A stretch of 64,000 bases of DNA from Paraglaciecola sp. L1A13 (lineage in GTDB: Bacteria > Pseudomonadota > Gammaproteobacteria > Enterobacterales > Alteromonadaceae), in contig NZ_CP047024.1 of assembly GCF_009796745.1 (NCBI RefSeq), positions 3,224,001 to 3,288,000 on the forward strand, read 5' to 3'. Below, in pieces: positions 38,046 through 47,900 of this stretch (position 1 is the stretch's first letter; every line of letters begins with the position of its first letter). The notes under the pieces are model-generated. The model was given only the letters and a program-made list of their open reading frames with translations. It ran no database searches and had not been told where the DNA came from. The translations under genes and the position numbers were made by a program.

Positions 38046-40862
38046 TTAATCTGACTCCTCATCGTGTTCGACGATTAAACGTACACCACGTTCATCGTGC
38101 GCCAGACGCTGTCCTTCAGCCAATTCGAACTTATGCTCAATGGACTCAAATAATTTCTCTGGATAAGCATGAGAAGGCTCTTCCTGACTTGGTTTCACGC
38201 TTTCGCCGCCATTGAAGTGAACAATTTGCTTCCAGCAACGCGTGATGTCGTCGCCTAATATGATCAACAAATCTCCCTGTTCGCATTGGTTTAAGGCAGC
38301 TTCAATTGCTTCTTGTTCACTGGGGATAACCTGAATATCAGATTCATTTACACCCGCTTCGAGTAGGGTTTTCTTCAATAATTGCGGTACTTCATCATGA
38401 CCACGACGACGTCTGTCATCGTCCGCTTTACAGATAAAGGTATTGAAACCTTTGGCTGTAATATTAGCGGCTTCGATAATATCTTCGTCACGCCTATCAC
38501 CGGGCATAGCTATCACTAAACGTCGCTTACCCGTTACATCCAGTCGCCCAGCCAAATCAGTAATAGTCTGAATAGCAGCAGGGTTGTGAGCGTAATCGAG
38601 TATGACTTTAAACGGATGCTCGTCATAAATATTCAATCTGCCAGGCGCTTGATAGAAAGACGTGTTGAAAATTCTTAAGCCCTGTCGAATATCTTCAAGA
38701 GAAATCTTAAAGCTATAAGCCATCGCAGCAGCAAACATGGCATTTTGCACATTGTGCATTGCCTTGCCTTCTATCGTAGCGGGGATAAGGTGCGTCCATA
38801 ACAACGGAATATGTGCGCCTTTGTCATAAATAGTTATCATGTCACCATTAATGCCCTTTTCCAGCACAGCAGCCAAACCACCTCGGCGAATGTGCTCCCT
38901 GACTAAGCCGTGTCCTGGATCCATGGTCACATAAAAAATATGTTCAGCTTCGCAATAGTCAGCCATTTGCAGACATAAAATATCGTCCGCGTTAAGCACG
39001 ACGCAGTCCTTGGCTACTTCAACCACAACACGTTTTATCTGCGCTAATTGTTCGACAGTGTTGATACCTCGCTGACCCAAATGGTCAGCTGTAACATTGA
39101 GACATGCACTCACATTCGCTTCTGTATAACCCAAGCCACGCTTTAGGATCCCGCCTCGAGCGGTTTCCAGAATGGCAAAGTCGACACTGGGATCCCGTAG
39201 CACTATTTGCGCCGAAGTTGGCCCAGTCATATCTCCTTTCACGGTTAAATGACCATCTATATAAACCCCGTCAGTAGAAGTCATGCCTGTGGTGTAACCT
39301 GCGGCTTTAACGATACTGGCGAGCATTCTACTAGTGGTGGTTTTACCATTAGTCCCGGTAATAGCTGCTACAGGTATGCGTGCTTCGCTTCCCAGTGGGA
39401 ATAGCATGTCCATCACTTTACCTGAGACATCTCGCGGTTTGCCTTCGCTGGGTGCGACGTGCATTCTGAAACCAGGCGCAGCGTTACACTCACAGATCCC
39501 GCCACCAATTTCTTTGTAAGATTTGCTGATGTCTTCAGTTAAAAAGTCGACCCCACCAATATCCAATCCAATTGCCTTAATGGCTCGCACCGCCATATCG
39601 CGGTTGTCGGGATGCACGATATCAGTTACATCAATAGACGTACCGCCGGTGGAGAGGTTTGCGGTAGAGCGCAAATAAAATAGCTGTCCCTCTTCAAGCA
39701 CAGTATTTTCGTCATAACCTGCGTCTTCAAGCAGACGCATAGCCTGATTATCTAGTTCCAATCGGGTCAATACTTTTTCGTGACCGATACCACGGCGCGG
39801 ATCTGAGTTGACGATATCCAGCAACTGGGAAATCGTCGCCTTACCATCGCCCACAACATTGCCAGGCACACGTTTGGCTACAGCCACCAACTCATCGTTG
39901 ACCACTAGCATTCTGTGATCAAATCCGCTTAGGTAACTCTCCACCAACACCGCTTTACCGGTTCCATATTGCTGCGCTTCTTCAAATGCAATGCCTACTT
40001 GCTCATCACTGAGCAGATTAATCGTTACGCCACGGCCATGATTCGCGTTAAGCGGTTTCACAACGACAGGGTACCCAATTTTGCGTGCAGCGCGAATAGC
40101 TTGAGGAATACCATAGACCATGGTTTGCTGGGGTACGGGCAGCCCTAAATCATTCAACAGATTGTGGGTGTCTTCCTTATCGCAAGATATTTCAACGGCA
40201 ATATGTTTCGTTTCACTGGTAATAGTGGCTTGAATACGTTTTTGAAACTTGCCATGACCAAACTGTACCAAAGAGTAATTATTGAGCCGTAACCACGGAA
40301 TATCACGCGCTTCAGCGGCGCTGACCAATGAACCGGTACTGGGGCCAAACTCTTTTCGTTGAGCCATGCGAATAAAGTCGTGTAGCTCATCTGAAAAATC
40401 AAAATCGTCGCTGACTTTTGTCACAAGTGTTTCTTGCACTTCCCGTGGCATTAAATGTGTTAGTAAGCGCAAGCCCAATTGACCTGCTTCAAGCCCCACA
40501 TCACGTTGCTTGTATTGATAAACCACGTCGTAACAGCCGTGTTTTCCTGCGCTACGGGTTTTACCGTATGTAACGTCTGAACCAGCTAGGTGTTGTAATT
40601 CTAATGCAACGTGCTCCCAGATATGACCAATCCAAGTGCCTTCGTCTTCTTTGAGTCGACGTAAAAACCCCCCTTCTTCGCGATAGGAACATCCGTGACT
40701 TTGCAAAGTAGGCAGAGCAGAAACTAAACCATTTATGAAATTATCCCCCAGCTTTACTGAAGGCCAGTTTTCTAATTCACCAATATCGATCTGATGTCGG
40801 ATAACAGGAAAATTTGCGTACACATTGGGGCCAACATACACATTTGTGCTAATTATCTTCAT
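38046..40862 (-). CDS. cphA: Cyanophycin synthetase
   Basis: A 938-residue enzyme that polymerises Asp and Arg into cyanophycin (multi-L-arginyl-poly-L-aspartate) using ATP. The order is an N-terminal domain (1-160; GTWIGHIWEHVALELQHLAG), an ATP-grasp domain (about 210-480; GYPVVVKPLNANHGRGV, GVDFLTED, GICECNAAPGF) that adds Asp, and a Mur-ligase domain with the ATP loop AITGTNGKTTTSRML near residue 500 and ILDYAHNPAAI near 740 that adds Arg. Length is typical (about 870-950). It precedes the Mur-only paralogue in the same direction, and the degradative genes cphB and iadA lie just upstream. The cluster thus covers both synthesis and mobilisation of a nitrogen store. Confidence 0.95.
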   Translation of the reverse strand: MKIISTNVYVGPNVYANFPVIRHQIDIGELENWPSVKLGDNFINGLVSALPTLQSHGCSYREEGGFLRRLKEDEGTWIGHIWEHVALELQHLAGSDVTYGKTRSAGKHGCYDVVYQYKQRDVGLEAGQLGLRLLTHLMPREVQETLVTKVSDDFDFSDELHDFIRMAQRKEFGPSTGSLVSAAEARDIPWLRLNNYSLVQFGHGKFQKRIQATITSETKHIAVEISCDKEDTHNLLNDLGLPVPQQTMVYGIPQAIRAARKIGYPVVVKPLNANHGRGVTINLLSDEQVGIAFEEAQQYGTGKAVLVESYLSGFDHRMLVVNDELVAVAKRVPGNVVGDGKATISQLLDIVNSDPRRGIGHEKVLTRLELDNQAMRLLEDAGYDENTVLEEGQLFYLRSTANLSTGGTSIDVTDIVHPDNRDMAVRAIKAIGLDIGGVDFLTEDISKSYKEIGGGICECNAAPGFRMHVAPSEGKPRDVSGKVMDMLFPLGSEARIPVAAITGTNGKTTTSRMLASIVKAAGYTTGMTSTDGVYIDGHLTVKGDMTGPTSAQIVLRDPSVDFAILETARGGILKRGLGYTEANVSACLNVTADHLGQRGINTVEQLAQIKRVVVEVAKDCVVLNADDILCLQMADYCEAEHIFYVTMDPGHGLVREHIRRGGLAAVLEKGINGDMITIYDKGAHIPLLWTHLIPATIEGKAMHNVQNAMFAAAMAYSFKISLEDIRQGLRIFNTSFYQAPGRLNIYDEHPFKVILDYAHNPAAIQTITDLAGRLDVTGKRRLVIAMPGDRRDEDIIEAANITAKGFNTFICKADDDRRRRGHDEVPQLLKKTLLEAGVNESDIQVIPSEQEAIEAALNQCEQGDLLIILGDDITRCWKQIVHFNGGESVKPSQEEPSHAYPEKLFESIEHKFELAEGQRLAHDERGVRLIVEHDEESD

Positions 40863-40965
40863 AGCGTTCTTCCCTTTAGTTTAATTTGTTGTAGGACATC
40901 GAGCAGACAATTTAGCGTGAAGATGTTTACTGATTTTCTCACCGAGTTGTATGTACCTAAGGTAT

Positions 40966-40992
40966 AAAAAAACAGTAGCCTAAGCTACTGTT
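40966..40992 (-). terminator. Terminator between cphB and cphA
   Basis: AACAGTAGC (40971-40979) pairs exactly with GCTACTGTT (40984-40992) around four bases. Read on the minus strand it is followed by seven or more T. It lies 40 bases past the cphB stop, so iadA-cphB and cphA-Mur ligase are probably separate transcription units. Confidence 0.85.
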
Positions 40993-41031
40993 TTCTATAA
41001 GGGCACAGCATAAATAAATCTAGTGCAGATG

Positions 41032-41856
41032 TTATTTAATATAGGCCTGTTTGTTCGTTATATCGTAACGACTGCCTGGTGCCAGTATATGCATTTTCAA
41101 GTTCAATAACGTCAGCGCTTCGTCGCCACCAGCATCAGCCATTGAGGAATGCTCAATGTCCGATGGGTCTATTATTGTAATCGCACCACTACCGACCACG
41201 GTCAATACATTATCACCATCAATAAAGGCTGCAGTATCTTCGTCTAGTCCCATTCCGATTAGAAATGGATTATAAGACACAGCGCTGAGCAACCTTGACA
41301 GACGATTGCGCTGGTTAAAATGTTGATCAATCACAACCGTATTGATTAGCCCCATTCCTGGAGCAAGGCTTACACCGTCCGCTGTAGGCACAATACCAGT
41401 ATTCCCACCCGTTATCATATGCTGAGACACAATAGCGGCTCCTGCTGACGTACCTGCATAATGCACGCCTTTGGCATTGAGCTGGCGTATAGCGGTGACG
41501 ATGGGCGTCCCCCCCAAAATAGTGGATAATCTTAGCTGATTACCGCCAGTAATAAATATCGCGGTACTTTTTTCAAGCTGATCCACATATTCCTGTTTCT
41601 GCGCATCAGCACGTTCCGTGATGGGTAAAGAGTACGTACTACCGGCGCCCAGTTCCTGAAATATTTTTTCGTAACGATCACCAGTATCATCAAGCTGAGA
41701 TGCTGTTGGGATAACACAAATAACGGCATCTTTGCCACCAGCCAGATCTACAAAGCGTTGTAATATCATTGGCTTGTCTATTTTTTCTTCAGCACCACCA
41801 ATAGGGATAATATAACCTCGTTGGGTACCATTTACGTCGGGAGACGGCATATTCAT
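41032..41856 (-). CDS. cphB: Cyanophycinase
   Basis: A 274-residue serine exopeptidase of family S51 that cleaves cyanophycin into beta-Asp-Arg dipeptides. The nucleophile Ser137 is in HYAGTSAGAAIVS. IFITGGNQLRL, GLGLI-like GMGLINTVVIDQHFNQRNRLSRLL and GLDEDTAAFI are family motifs. Length agrees with the family (about 270). No signal peptide is present, so it acts on intracellular cyanophycin. The ATG overlaps the end of iadA by four bases (ATGA), so the two degradative steps are co-translated. Confidence 0.93.
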   Translation of the reverse strand: MNMPSPDVNGTQRGYIIPIGGAEEKIDKPMILQRFVDLAGGKDAVICVIPTASQLDDTGDRYEKIFQELGAGSTYSLPITERADAQKQEYVDQLEKSTAIFITGGNQLRLSTILGGTPIVTAIRQLNAKGVHYAGTSAGAAIVSQHMITGGNTGIVPTADGVSLAPGMGLINTVVIDQHFNQRNRLSRLLSAVSYNPFLIGMGLDEDTAAFIDGDNVLTVVGSGAITIIDPSDIEHSSMADAGGDEALTLLNLKMHILAPGSRYDITNKQAYIK

Positions 41857-43025
41857 TCCTCAAACGACCCCTTTTTAATTATTTGCGTATCAAATACATG
41901 CCATTGGCCTTGTGCCATTACATGTTTGATACGCATTTTAGGGTCTAGTATTAACAAATCAGCGTCACACCCTAGGGTTAATCGGCCTTTCTTTTTAAAA
42001 TTCATCAAGTCTGCAACATTACTGGTAAAAAATGGCAAACAGGCTTCCATTGTGACACCTTCATCTAACAATTGATAAAACACATCCGTCATTGATGAAG
42101 AACTAGCAAAATCCATCTTGGTCATATGACCATGTTGATCAAAGCAGGGTAAACAGCCTCCGCCATCAGAGCTAATGGTCAATTTGTCTTGCGGCAAATC
42201 TTGCCCCATATAACGCATTAACGCTTCAGCAGGTTCATAGCCAACGTCTCCTGTTTCAAACGCCGTTACGTCCACCCAACAACCTTGTTTGGCAAGGTCA
42301 CAGGCTTCGTCAAATAATGCTTTGCGTCGATTAATATGCGTCGGATTATACGTTCTAGCAGGAATTTCGGCCGTACACAGTGCTTCGCGAATAAGCGACA
42401 AACCGCGTTCACCATCACCCAAATGCAGATGTAAAATCCCAGCTTTGCCGGTCATTAAACGCGCCACATGCGCTTCTGATGCTATTTTTAATAACTCATT
42501 TAACGTGGGCTGGCTAGAACGGTGATCGCTGATCGCGAGTTCACCTACACCAATAATGGGTTCAATAAATACGATGTCAGATTTTACAGAGCCGGTCAGC
42601 GTAGTCGGCGGCAAGTGATATCCACCTGTATAGCAATACGCTGATAACCCCTCTTCACGCAATGCGTATACCTGAGCAATGATTGATTCGGTATTACGCG
42701 TCAAGTCATCTGTGCCTAACAATCCGACCACAGTAGTTACTCCAGCACGGGTAAACTGACTTAGGGGAACGGGAGGAACGCGTGTTGAAAAACCCGCCTC
42801 GCCGCCGCCGCCAGTAATATGCGTATGGCCGTCAATAAATCCTGGGATCACAGCTTGACCTTGGGCGTCTATCGTTTGAATGGCCAATTCGTCACCCAGA
42901 GAAGGACATTTTTTGCCAATATAAACGACTTTACCACCGGCGATCACCAAATGAACCAAACCAAGGTTCTTAGGTGAATACACTGTGGCATTTTTTATCA
43001 ATATGATGGGGCTGGCTTGATTCAC
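41853..43025 (-). CDS. iadA: Isoaspartyl dipeptidase
   Basis: A 390-residue amidohydrolase-superfamily enzyme that hydrolyses beta-aspartyl dipeptides. The metal-binding HxH is His67/His69 in GFIDGHTHITGGGGEAG, a family signature. GLLGTDDLTRN, the bridging-Lys region MTGKAGILHLHLGDGERG, NPTHINRRKALFDEA and TISSDGGGC with the catalytic Asp are all visible. In this setting it would split the beta-Asp-Arg released by cyanophycinase into Asp and Arg. It is first of a two-gene leftward unit. Confidence 0.93.
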   Translation of the reverse strand: MNQASPIILIKNATVYSPKNLGLVHLVIAGGKVVYIGKKCPSLGDELAIQTIDAQGQAVIPGFIDGHTHITGGGGEAGFSTRVPPVPLSQFTRAGVTTVVGLLGTDDLTRNTESIIAQVYALREEGLSAYCYTGGYHLPPTTLTGSVKSDIVFIEPIIGVGELAISDHRSSQPTLNELLKIASEAHVARLMTGKAGILHLHLGDGERGLSLIREALCTAEIPARTYNPTHINRRKALFDEACDLAKQGCWVDVTAFETGDVGYEPAEALMRYMGQDLPQDKLTISSDGGGCLPCFDQHGHMTKMDFASSSSMTDVFYQLLDEGVTMEACLPFFTSNVADLMNFKKKGRLTLGCDADLLILDPKMRIKHVMAQGQWHVFDTQIIKKGSFEE

Positions 43026-43290
43026 ATTTATTCTATTTTAGACATTTCTATGGGGCATTTTACCCTAAAGCACCTGATGCTGATAGCGAAAGCGCACCGA
43101 CACTGATACTGATACTGATATGTAAAACAGACCACGCTCCTTTTAACTGACAGCAAACTTTATTTACGAGTAGTAAATCAGACATGCCAAGCATTGCTTG
43201 TTAGACATATCTTTATTTGTCAGGCTATTTCCCCCAGAAAACGTTTCTACCGATGAATAGTCAATCAATGTATTTACGGCATAGCCTAGT
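43026..43290. other. Spacer between iadA and the MscS gene
   Basis: About 265 bp. A short run of ACTGAT units occurs at 43102-43120. The iadA-cphB promoter should lie in the first 150 bases. No gene is seen. Confidence 0.4.
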
Positions 43291-44409
43291 CTAAATTGGC
43301 CTATTATTTTCATCGTTAATTACTTTTGGCTCGCGACTGGGCATCTCTTTAATGTACAAGTCATGCTTAGAATAAGGAATTTCAATTTTATGTTGGTTGA
43401 ATTGCTTGAAAATTTGGCTATTCAAAATATCGATAACTCGTCCTTTGAGTGCAGGCTTAGTTATCCAAACTAATAATTCGAACTCAAGAGCAGAAGCACC
43501 GTAGCGGCGAAAACGCACTCTCGGTTCTGGATCGTCACAGACATATTCTTTTTCTGCGTGAGCAATCTGCATCAACACTTCGCGCACTTCATCAATATCA
43601 GCATTATAGGCAACACCAATTGGTATCCGGCAACGAGATTTTTCATGGGGGCCGCCTGACTCATTGATAATTTTCGAGTTTCCCATAACCGAGTTAGGAA
43701 TAGTGACTTCTACATCTTCACGGGTCAGCATGCGCGTACTGCGCATTCCAATATGGGTCACTTCACCTCGTTCTCCGGAATCTAGTACGATGTAATCGCC
43801 AATCTTGTAGGGTGCATCAGCCATAATAAACACCCCTGAAAACAAATTTGCCAGGGTGTCTTTTGCGGCGAAACCCACAGCAATACCCACTATACCTGCA
43901 GACGCGAGCCACGCGGTCATGTCTACACCCCAAACGGAGAAAACAAAGTACACGGCAAGCACCAAAATAATGATATTCACCAAATTTAAGAATAAGGGTA
44001 AGGTTTTATTATTCACCGCATGAAAGCGATTAGGGTTACCGGCTATTTTACTTAACAACGCATGATTGGCGCGCAGGAAAAACGCTGACCAAATTAATAT
44101 CGCAACCGACTGCAACGAGGAAAAAATAATATGGGCGTAAAGATCCGCTGGCGCAATTATCAGTGCCGCGCTAGAAAATCCCATCAATAATAAACTGTAA
44201 TAAATAGGCGTGTGCAGTAACGTTAAAAAGCTGCTATCTAAGGTAATATGAATACGTGCAATCACAGCTTGCAAACCAACTATCAGCACATATTTAAAAA
44301 GGGAAGCAACCACAAACGAAAGTACAATAACCAGCCCCGCCTGTGTGTAGGGATTGTCGCCAAAAAACGTTAAAAAAGGCGCTATCGCTCGGTGAAATTG
44401 CTCAAACAT
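43291..44409 (-). CDS. Small-conductance mechanosensitive channel (MscS family)
   Basis: A 372-residue membrane channel. The start at ATG 44409 is chosen because GGAACGC lies just before it and MFEQFHRAIAPFL leads into the first helix; the frame is open 25 codons further but without a start context. Four hydrophobic segments span about 24-195. The pore helix and gate region reads TAWLASAGIVGIAVGFAAKDTLANLFSGVFIMADAPYKIGDYI, the MscS signature, followed by the beta domain (GEVTHIGMRSTRMLTREDVEVTIPNS) and a C-terminal alpha/beta domain. It releases solutes on hypo-osmotic shock. It is transcribed divergently from gss. Confidence 0.92.
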   Translation of the reverse strand: MFEQFHRAIAPFLTFFGDNPYTQAGLVIVLSFVVASLFKYVLIVGLQAVIARIHITLDSSFLTLLHTPIYYSLLLMGFSSAALIIAPADLYAHIIFSSLQSVAILIWSAFFLRANHALLSKIAGNPNRFHAVNNKTLPLFLNLVNIIILVLAVYFVFSVWGVDMTAWLASAGIVGIAVGFAAKDTLANLFSGVFIMADAPYKIGDYIVLDSGERGEVTHIGMRSTRMLTREDVEVTIPNSVMGNSKIINESGGPHEKSRCRIPIGVAYNADIDEVREVLMQIAHAEKEYVCDDPEPRVRFRRYGASALEFELLVWITKPALKGRVIDILNSQIFKQFNQHKIEIPYSKHDLYIKEMPSREPKVINDENNRPI

Positions 44410-44667
44410 GTTGCGTTCCAAAAGTAATTCGAAAATAAAGTATAACCGAATTACTTGTTTAAAGGAGGTACAGTGCAATCGCAAGACGTTATTTACCGAT
44501 CATCCCATCAACCTGTTATAAGCCCATACAGTAATATTTTTCAGCGTAAATGGTTGTGACTTTTATAGGAATAACTGCGTCTATTGGCCATTGTTTGCAA
44601 AGAATGCTTATTTGCAGCTACGACTCAAATAACAAGTATCAGATATTATTTTCGTTAAGGAATACCC

Positions 44668-46584
44668 ATGTCACAACCGCACAGCAAATCAATGTCGCTA
44701 GACGAAAAAGCCCATTCTTTGGCCTTTGGTAAAGTACAAGGTACTACCGCTAACGGTGTGGTCAGTTATTCGTCTGACTATGACACAGTAGACGAAGCTA
44801 AATACCCGAATCGTAAGGCATTTCGCAGTTATTACGATGGCATTTACATGGGCTACAAATGGCAATGTGTTGAGTTCGCAAGGCGCTGGTTATATATCAA
44901 TTTGGGCCACATCTTTAATGATGTGTCCATGGCCTATGAAATATTCAAGCTGCGCTCTATTCGCGATGTGGTAAACAACATTGAACTGCCGCTCAATGCC
45001 TTTGCCAATGGCTCAGTTCGCCGACCTGAAGTGGGCAGTATGCTAATTTGGGATGAAGGCGGCGAATTTGAGCACACGGGCCACATTGCCATAGTGACTG
45101 AAGTCTTCGACGATAAGATCCGCGTGGCCGAGCAAAACATGAATTTTACGACCTGGCCAAATGCACAACCTTATTCGCGGGAAATTGAAGCGAAAATAGG
45201 TGCTAAAGGCGACTATTGGCTTAAATGCGCGTTTACGGGCTCGAGTATTTTAGGCTGGGTGATACAAACAGCAGATACCTTACACAGTGTTCAGCTGCCC
45301 GAACCCTCACCTGCATTATTTCAAATAAAATTGGCCCAGCATAGCCACTCTGATGCCATTGAGCATCCTTGGTTAAATATTGCTAACGAAGACGAAGCGG
45401 CCTATGTCGATATGATGAAAGGACATTGGTTAACGTCGGTAGAAGAAGATTATTTCAAATACTTTGCGGTATCACAAAGCGCGGTAGACGCATTGGAATC
45501 GGCCACCGATGAACTGCATGGTTTATTTATGCACGCCACCGACTATGTATTGCAGCACCCAGAACTATTGCATTCATTCGAATTACCCAGCGCAATACTG
45601 CCAAAAGTGACGCGCTCATGGGACAACCGTAACAATCAACTGATCACCAGCCGATTTGATTTCGCCATGACCGCACAAGGGCTTAAAGTTTATGAGTACA
45701 ACTGTGATTCTGCCTCTTGCTACATGGAAGCAGGCAAGGTTCAGGGCAAGTGGGCTCGCCATGTGGGGGTCAAAAATGGCCTTGATAACGGCGCCGATTT
45801 ATTCAAAGAATTAGTAGCTGCATGGCAAGAGTGTGACGTGGTCGATGCGCCAGATAGAACAATACATGTTCTGCAAGATGTTGACCCTGAAGAAGACTAT
45901 CACGCGCTATTTATGAAAAAAGCCATCGAAGCAGCCGGGTTTAATTGCGTCAGAGTCATTGGCTTAAGCACGCTAACCATTAGCGAACAAGGAAAAATCC
46001 TTGATCAGCACGGTAATCCTATCCGTTGGGTATGGAAAACGTGGGCCTGGGAAACCGCGCTAAATCAACTGCGCCAAGAAGAAGAGCAAGATGCCTTGGA
46101 GTCACACGATACCGCGCACGCAGTACAACTTTCCGATGTATTACTGAATGATGACATTATGGTATACGAACCACTGTGGACACTGATACCCAGCAACAAA
46201 GCGATACTGCCCGTGCTGTGGTCTTTGTTTCCAAATCATCCTTTATTACTTAACACCAGTTTCGCGCTAAGCGAAGAGCTTAAAGCAACAGGTTATGTAA
46301 GCAAACCTATCGTCGGGCGCTGCGGTGAAAACATTCAACTTATCGATGCAGACAATACCGTACTAGAAGATAAAGGCGGTGCATTTGGCGAGCGGGAACA
46401 AATATACCAACAACTTTTTGCCTTACCCAAAATTGATAATTATTACGTACAAATATGCACATTTACCGCAGCTGGCCACTATGCCGGAAGTAATGTACGG
46501 GTCGATAAATCGATGATCATTGGCAAAGACAGCGACTGTATGGCACTTCGTACTTTAGATGATGAAGCATTCTTGATGTTGTGA
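44668..46584 (+). CDS. gss: Bifunctional glutathionylspermidine synthetase/amidase
   Basis: A 638-residue protein. The N-terminal CHAP amidase domain (about 25-215) has the catalytic Cys67 in MGYKWQCVEFARRWLY and the His in EHTGHIAIVTEV. The C-terminal ATP-grasp synthetase domain (about 220-638) has KVYEYNCDSASCYMEAG, HVLQDVDPEEDYHALF, WVWKTWAWETAL, LPVLWSLFPNHPLLLNTSFAL and GRCGENIQL. It matches E. coli Gss (619 residues). It makes and breaks glutathionylspermidine from glutathione, spermidine and ATP in the cytoplasm. AAGGAATACCC precedes the ATG. It stands alone, followed by a hairpin. Confidence 0.95.
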   Translation: MSQPHSKSMSLDEKAHSLAFGKVQGTTANGVVSYSSDYDTVDEAKYPNRKAFRSYYDGIYMGYKWQCVEFARRWLYINLGHIFNDVSMAYEIFKLRSIRDVVNNIELPLNAFANGSVRRPEVGSMLIWDEGGEFEHTGHIAIVTEVFDDKIRVAEQNMNFTTWPNAQPYSREIEAKIGAKGDYWLKCAFTGSSILGWVIQTADTLHSVQLPEPSPALFQIKLAQHSHSDAIEHPWLNIANEDEAAYVDMMKGHWLTSVEEDYFKYFAVSQSAVDALESATDELHGLFMHATDYVLQHPELLHSFELPSAILPKVTRSWDNRNNQLITSRFDFAMTAQGLKVYEYNCDSASCYMEAGKVQGKWARHVGVKNGLDNGADLFKELVAAWQECDVVDAPDRTIHVLQDVDPEEDYHALFMKKAIEAAGFNCVRVIGLSTLTISEQGKILDQHGNPIRWVWKTWAWETALNQLRQEEEQDALESHDTAHAVQLSDVLLNDDIMVYEPLWTLIPSNKAILPVLWSLFPNHPLLLNTSFALSEELKATGYVSKPIVGRCGENIQLIDADNTVLEDKGGAFGEREQIYQQLFALPKIDNYYVQICTFTAAGHYAGSNVRVDKSMIIGKDSDCMALRTLDDEAFLML

Positions 46585-46612
46585 ACATCACGCCAAAATA
46601 AATAATCAATAC

Positions 46613-46640
46613 TGGGCTTTACATATTAAGATAAAGCCCA
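46613..46640 (+). terminator. Hairpin after gss
   Basis: TGGGCTTTA (46613-46621) and TAAAGCCCA (46632-46640) pair exactly around ten bases, 28 bases past the gss stop. No T-run follows, so terminator function is only likely. Confidence 0.5.
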
Positions 46641-46688
46641 GCCCAGCACATCGATTAAGCGGGTAAATCACTGTAAAATAATAGACTC

Positions 46689-46729
46689 GAAAGGACGATA
46701 AAAGGACGATAAAAGGACGATAAAAGGAC
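46689..46729. repeat. 11-bp tandem repeat
   Basis: GGACGATAAAA is repeated with an exact 11-bp period, starting at 46693, 46704 and 46715, with a fourth partial copy at 46726. It lies in the spacer between gss and the first M50 copy. The second M50 copy is not flanked by this repeat. Confidence 0.85.
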
Positions 46730-46820
46730 TTTTTCAACATGCATTATTGATATGTTGAATCAACCTATATTGCCCGTCACGTCAACAAAGCTTAACGTAC
46801 AAATCCGAGATAACGTAGCA

Positions 46821-47900
46821 TCAACTACTCAATATTTTAAGGGGTAATGACAACGCTCCGTTATCTGTTTGACCCACAAGCCAAATAATGGCACTTAGGC
46901 CACCCAAAGTGGTGACATACCACAAAATGGAAACAATTTGAGCATAACGATTAAGGGGTAATAGCTCACTTAAGTGTCGGCGTTTATATTCAAAGAATAT
47001 TTCTACACTGCCTATAGCAAGTAAAAAACCTAACAAGGCCAAACCGAAGTGATAACTAACGTAAACACCTAAAATGGCTCCCAGTGCACAGGCGATTATA
47101 CCTACTCGAGAGTTAATTGAAAAAGCGATACTTTTAAGTACATGCCCTCCGTCTAAAGGCAATACAGGTAACATATTAAATAAATTGAGCAACGCATTAA
47201 ATACCGCTAAACCTGCGAGTATTTCTATATCGGTAAGCCAATACCCCACTAAACAAGCAATAGACAATATTAAGCCAAAAAATGGCCCCATAATTGAAAT
47301 AACAATATCTTGCCAGCGGGTATTAATTTTATCATCGCTAAGCGCTAAACCTCCCACAAAAGGGATAAGGTAAATACCTTTGGTTTTCAAACCAAAATAC
47401 TTCATCGCCTTGATATGACCGTATTCATGAAATACCAGACACAGTATCAGGGCAATGGCAAACTCAATAGAAAACAACCAGCTATAAGCGGCTAAACTGC
47501 CCGCAGCAAACAACACTTTAATTACCTTGGCGCTTTTTAACAGTTTTAAACCTAAACCCGCCAAACCAATGAAACTAAATTTCATCGGTTGTTTTTCACC
47601 TTGAATGACTTGCCTTTGCTCAATGTCTTTTTCAGTGAGTGTATTTTCATGCAATAACTCATCATTAACTAAAAGCTGAAATTGCAGATCAAAAGGTTGC
47701 CATTGCAAAGCACCACTCAGTTCTACTTGAATTTCGCCTTGCTCACTTTTTAGAGAAAATTGATGTGAAAAGTTATTATTATCGGCGCTGGCATTAATTT
47801 GCGAAACGCAGTCATCCCCCCAAAACAGTTGTTGCCACCCAGCCATTGAACCTTCTAACTTAAGTGTTTTACCTAAACACTCTATTTCTAATAATCGCAC
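46821..47900 (-). CDS. M50 family site-2-protease-like membrane metalloprotease, copy A
   Basis: A 359-residue polytopic protein. The zinc-binding HEYGH is at 158-162 within a membrane helix (LILCLVFHEYGHIKAM), and the third ligand motif NMLPVLPLDGGH has Asp250. This is the site-2 protease arrangement. About six membrane spans lie between residues 105 and 345; the first 100 residues form a soluble beta-rich N-terminal domain. Substrates are unknown. A near-identical direct copy lies 15,769 bp to the right: only eight residues differ (2, 6, 42, 64, 74, 77, 80, 81), all in the N-terminal domain. The two copies bracket the cassette array. Confidence 0.88.
   Translation of the reverse strand: MRLLEIECLGKTLKLEGSMAGWQQLFWGDDCVSQINASADNNNFSHQFSLKSEQGEIQVELSGALQWQPFDLQFQLLVNDELLHENTLTEKDIEQRQVIQGEKQPMKFSFIGLAGLGLKLLKSAKVIKVLFAAGSLAAYSWLFSIEFAIALILCLVFHEYGHIKAMKYFGLKTKGIYLIPFVGGLALSDDKINTRWQDIVISIMGPFFGLILSIACLVGYWLTDIEILAGLAVFNALLNLFNMLPVLPLDGGHVLKSIAFSINSRVGIIACALGAILGVYVSYHFGLALLGFLLAIGSVEIFFEYKRRHLSELLPLNRYAQIVSILWYVTTLGGLSAIIWLVGQTDNGALSLPLKILSS

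Noticed and set aside
46613..46729. CRISPR-like repeats after gss
   Set aside because: The 11-bp units are contiguous tandem repeats with no spacers.
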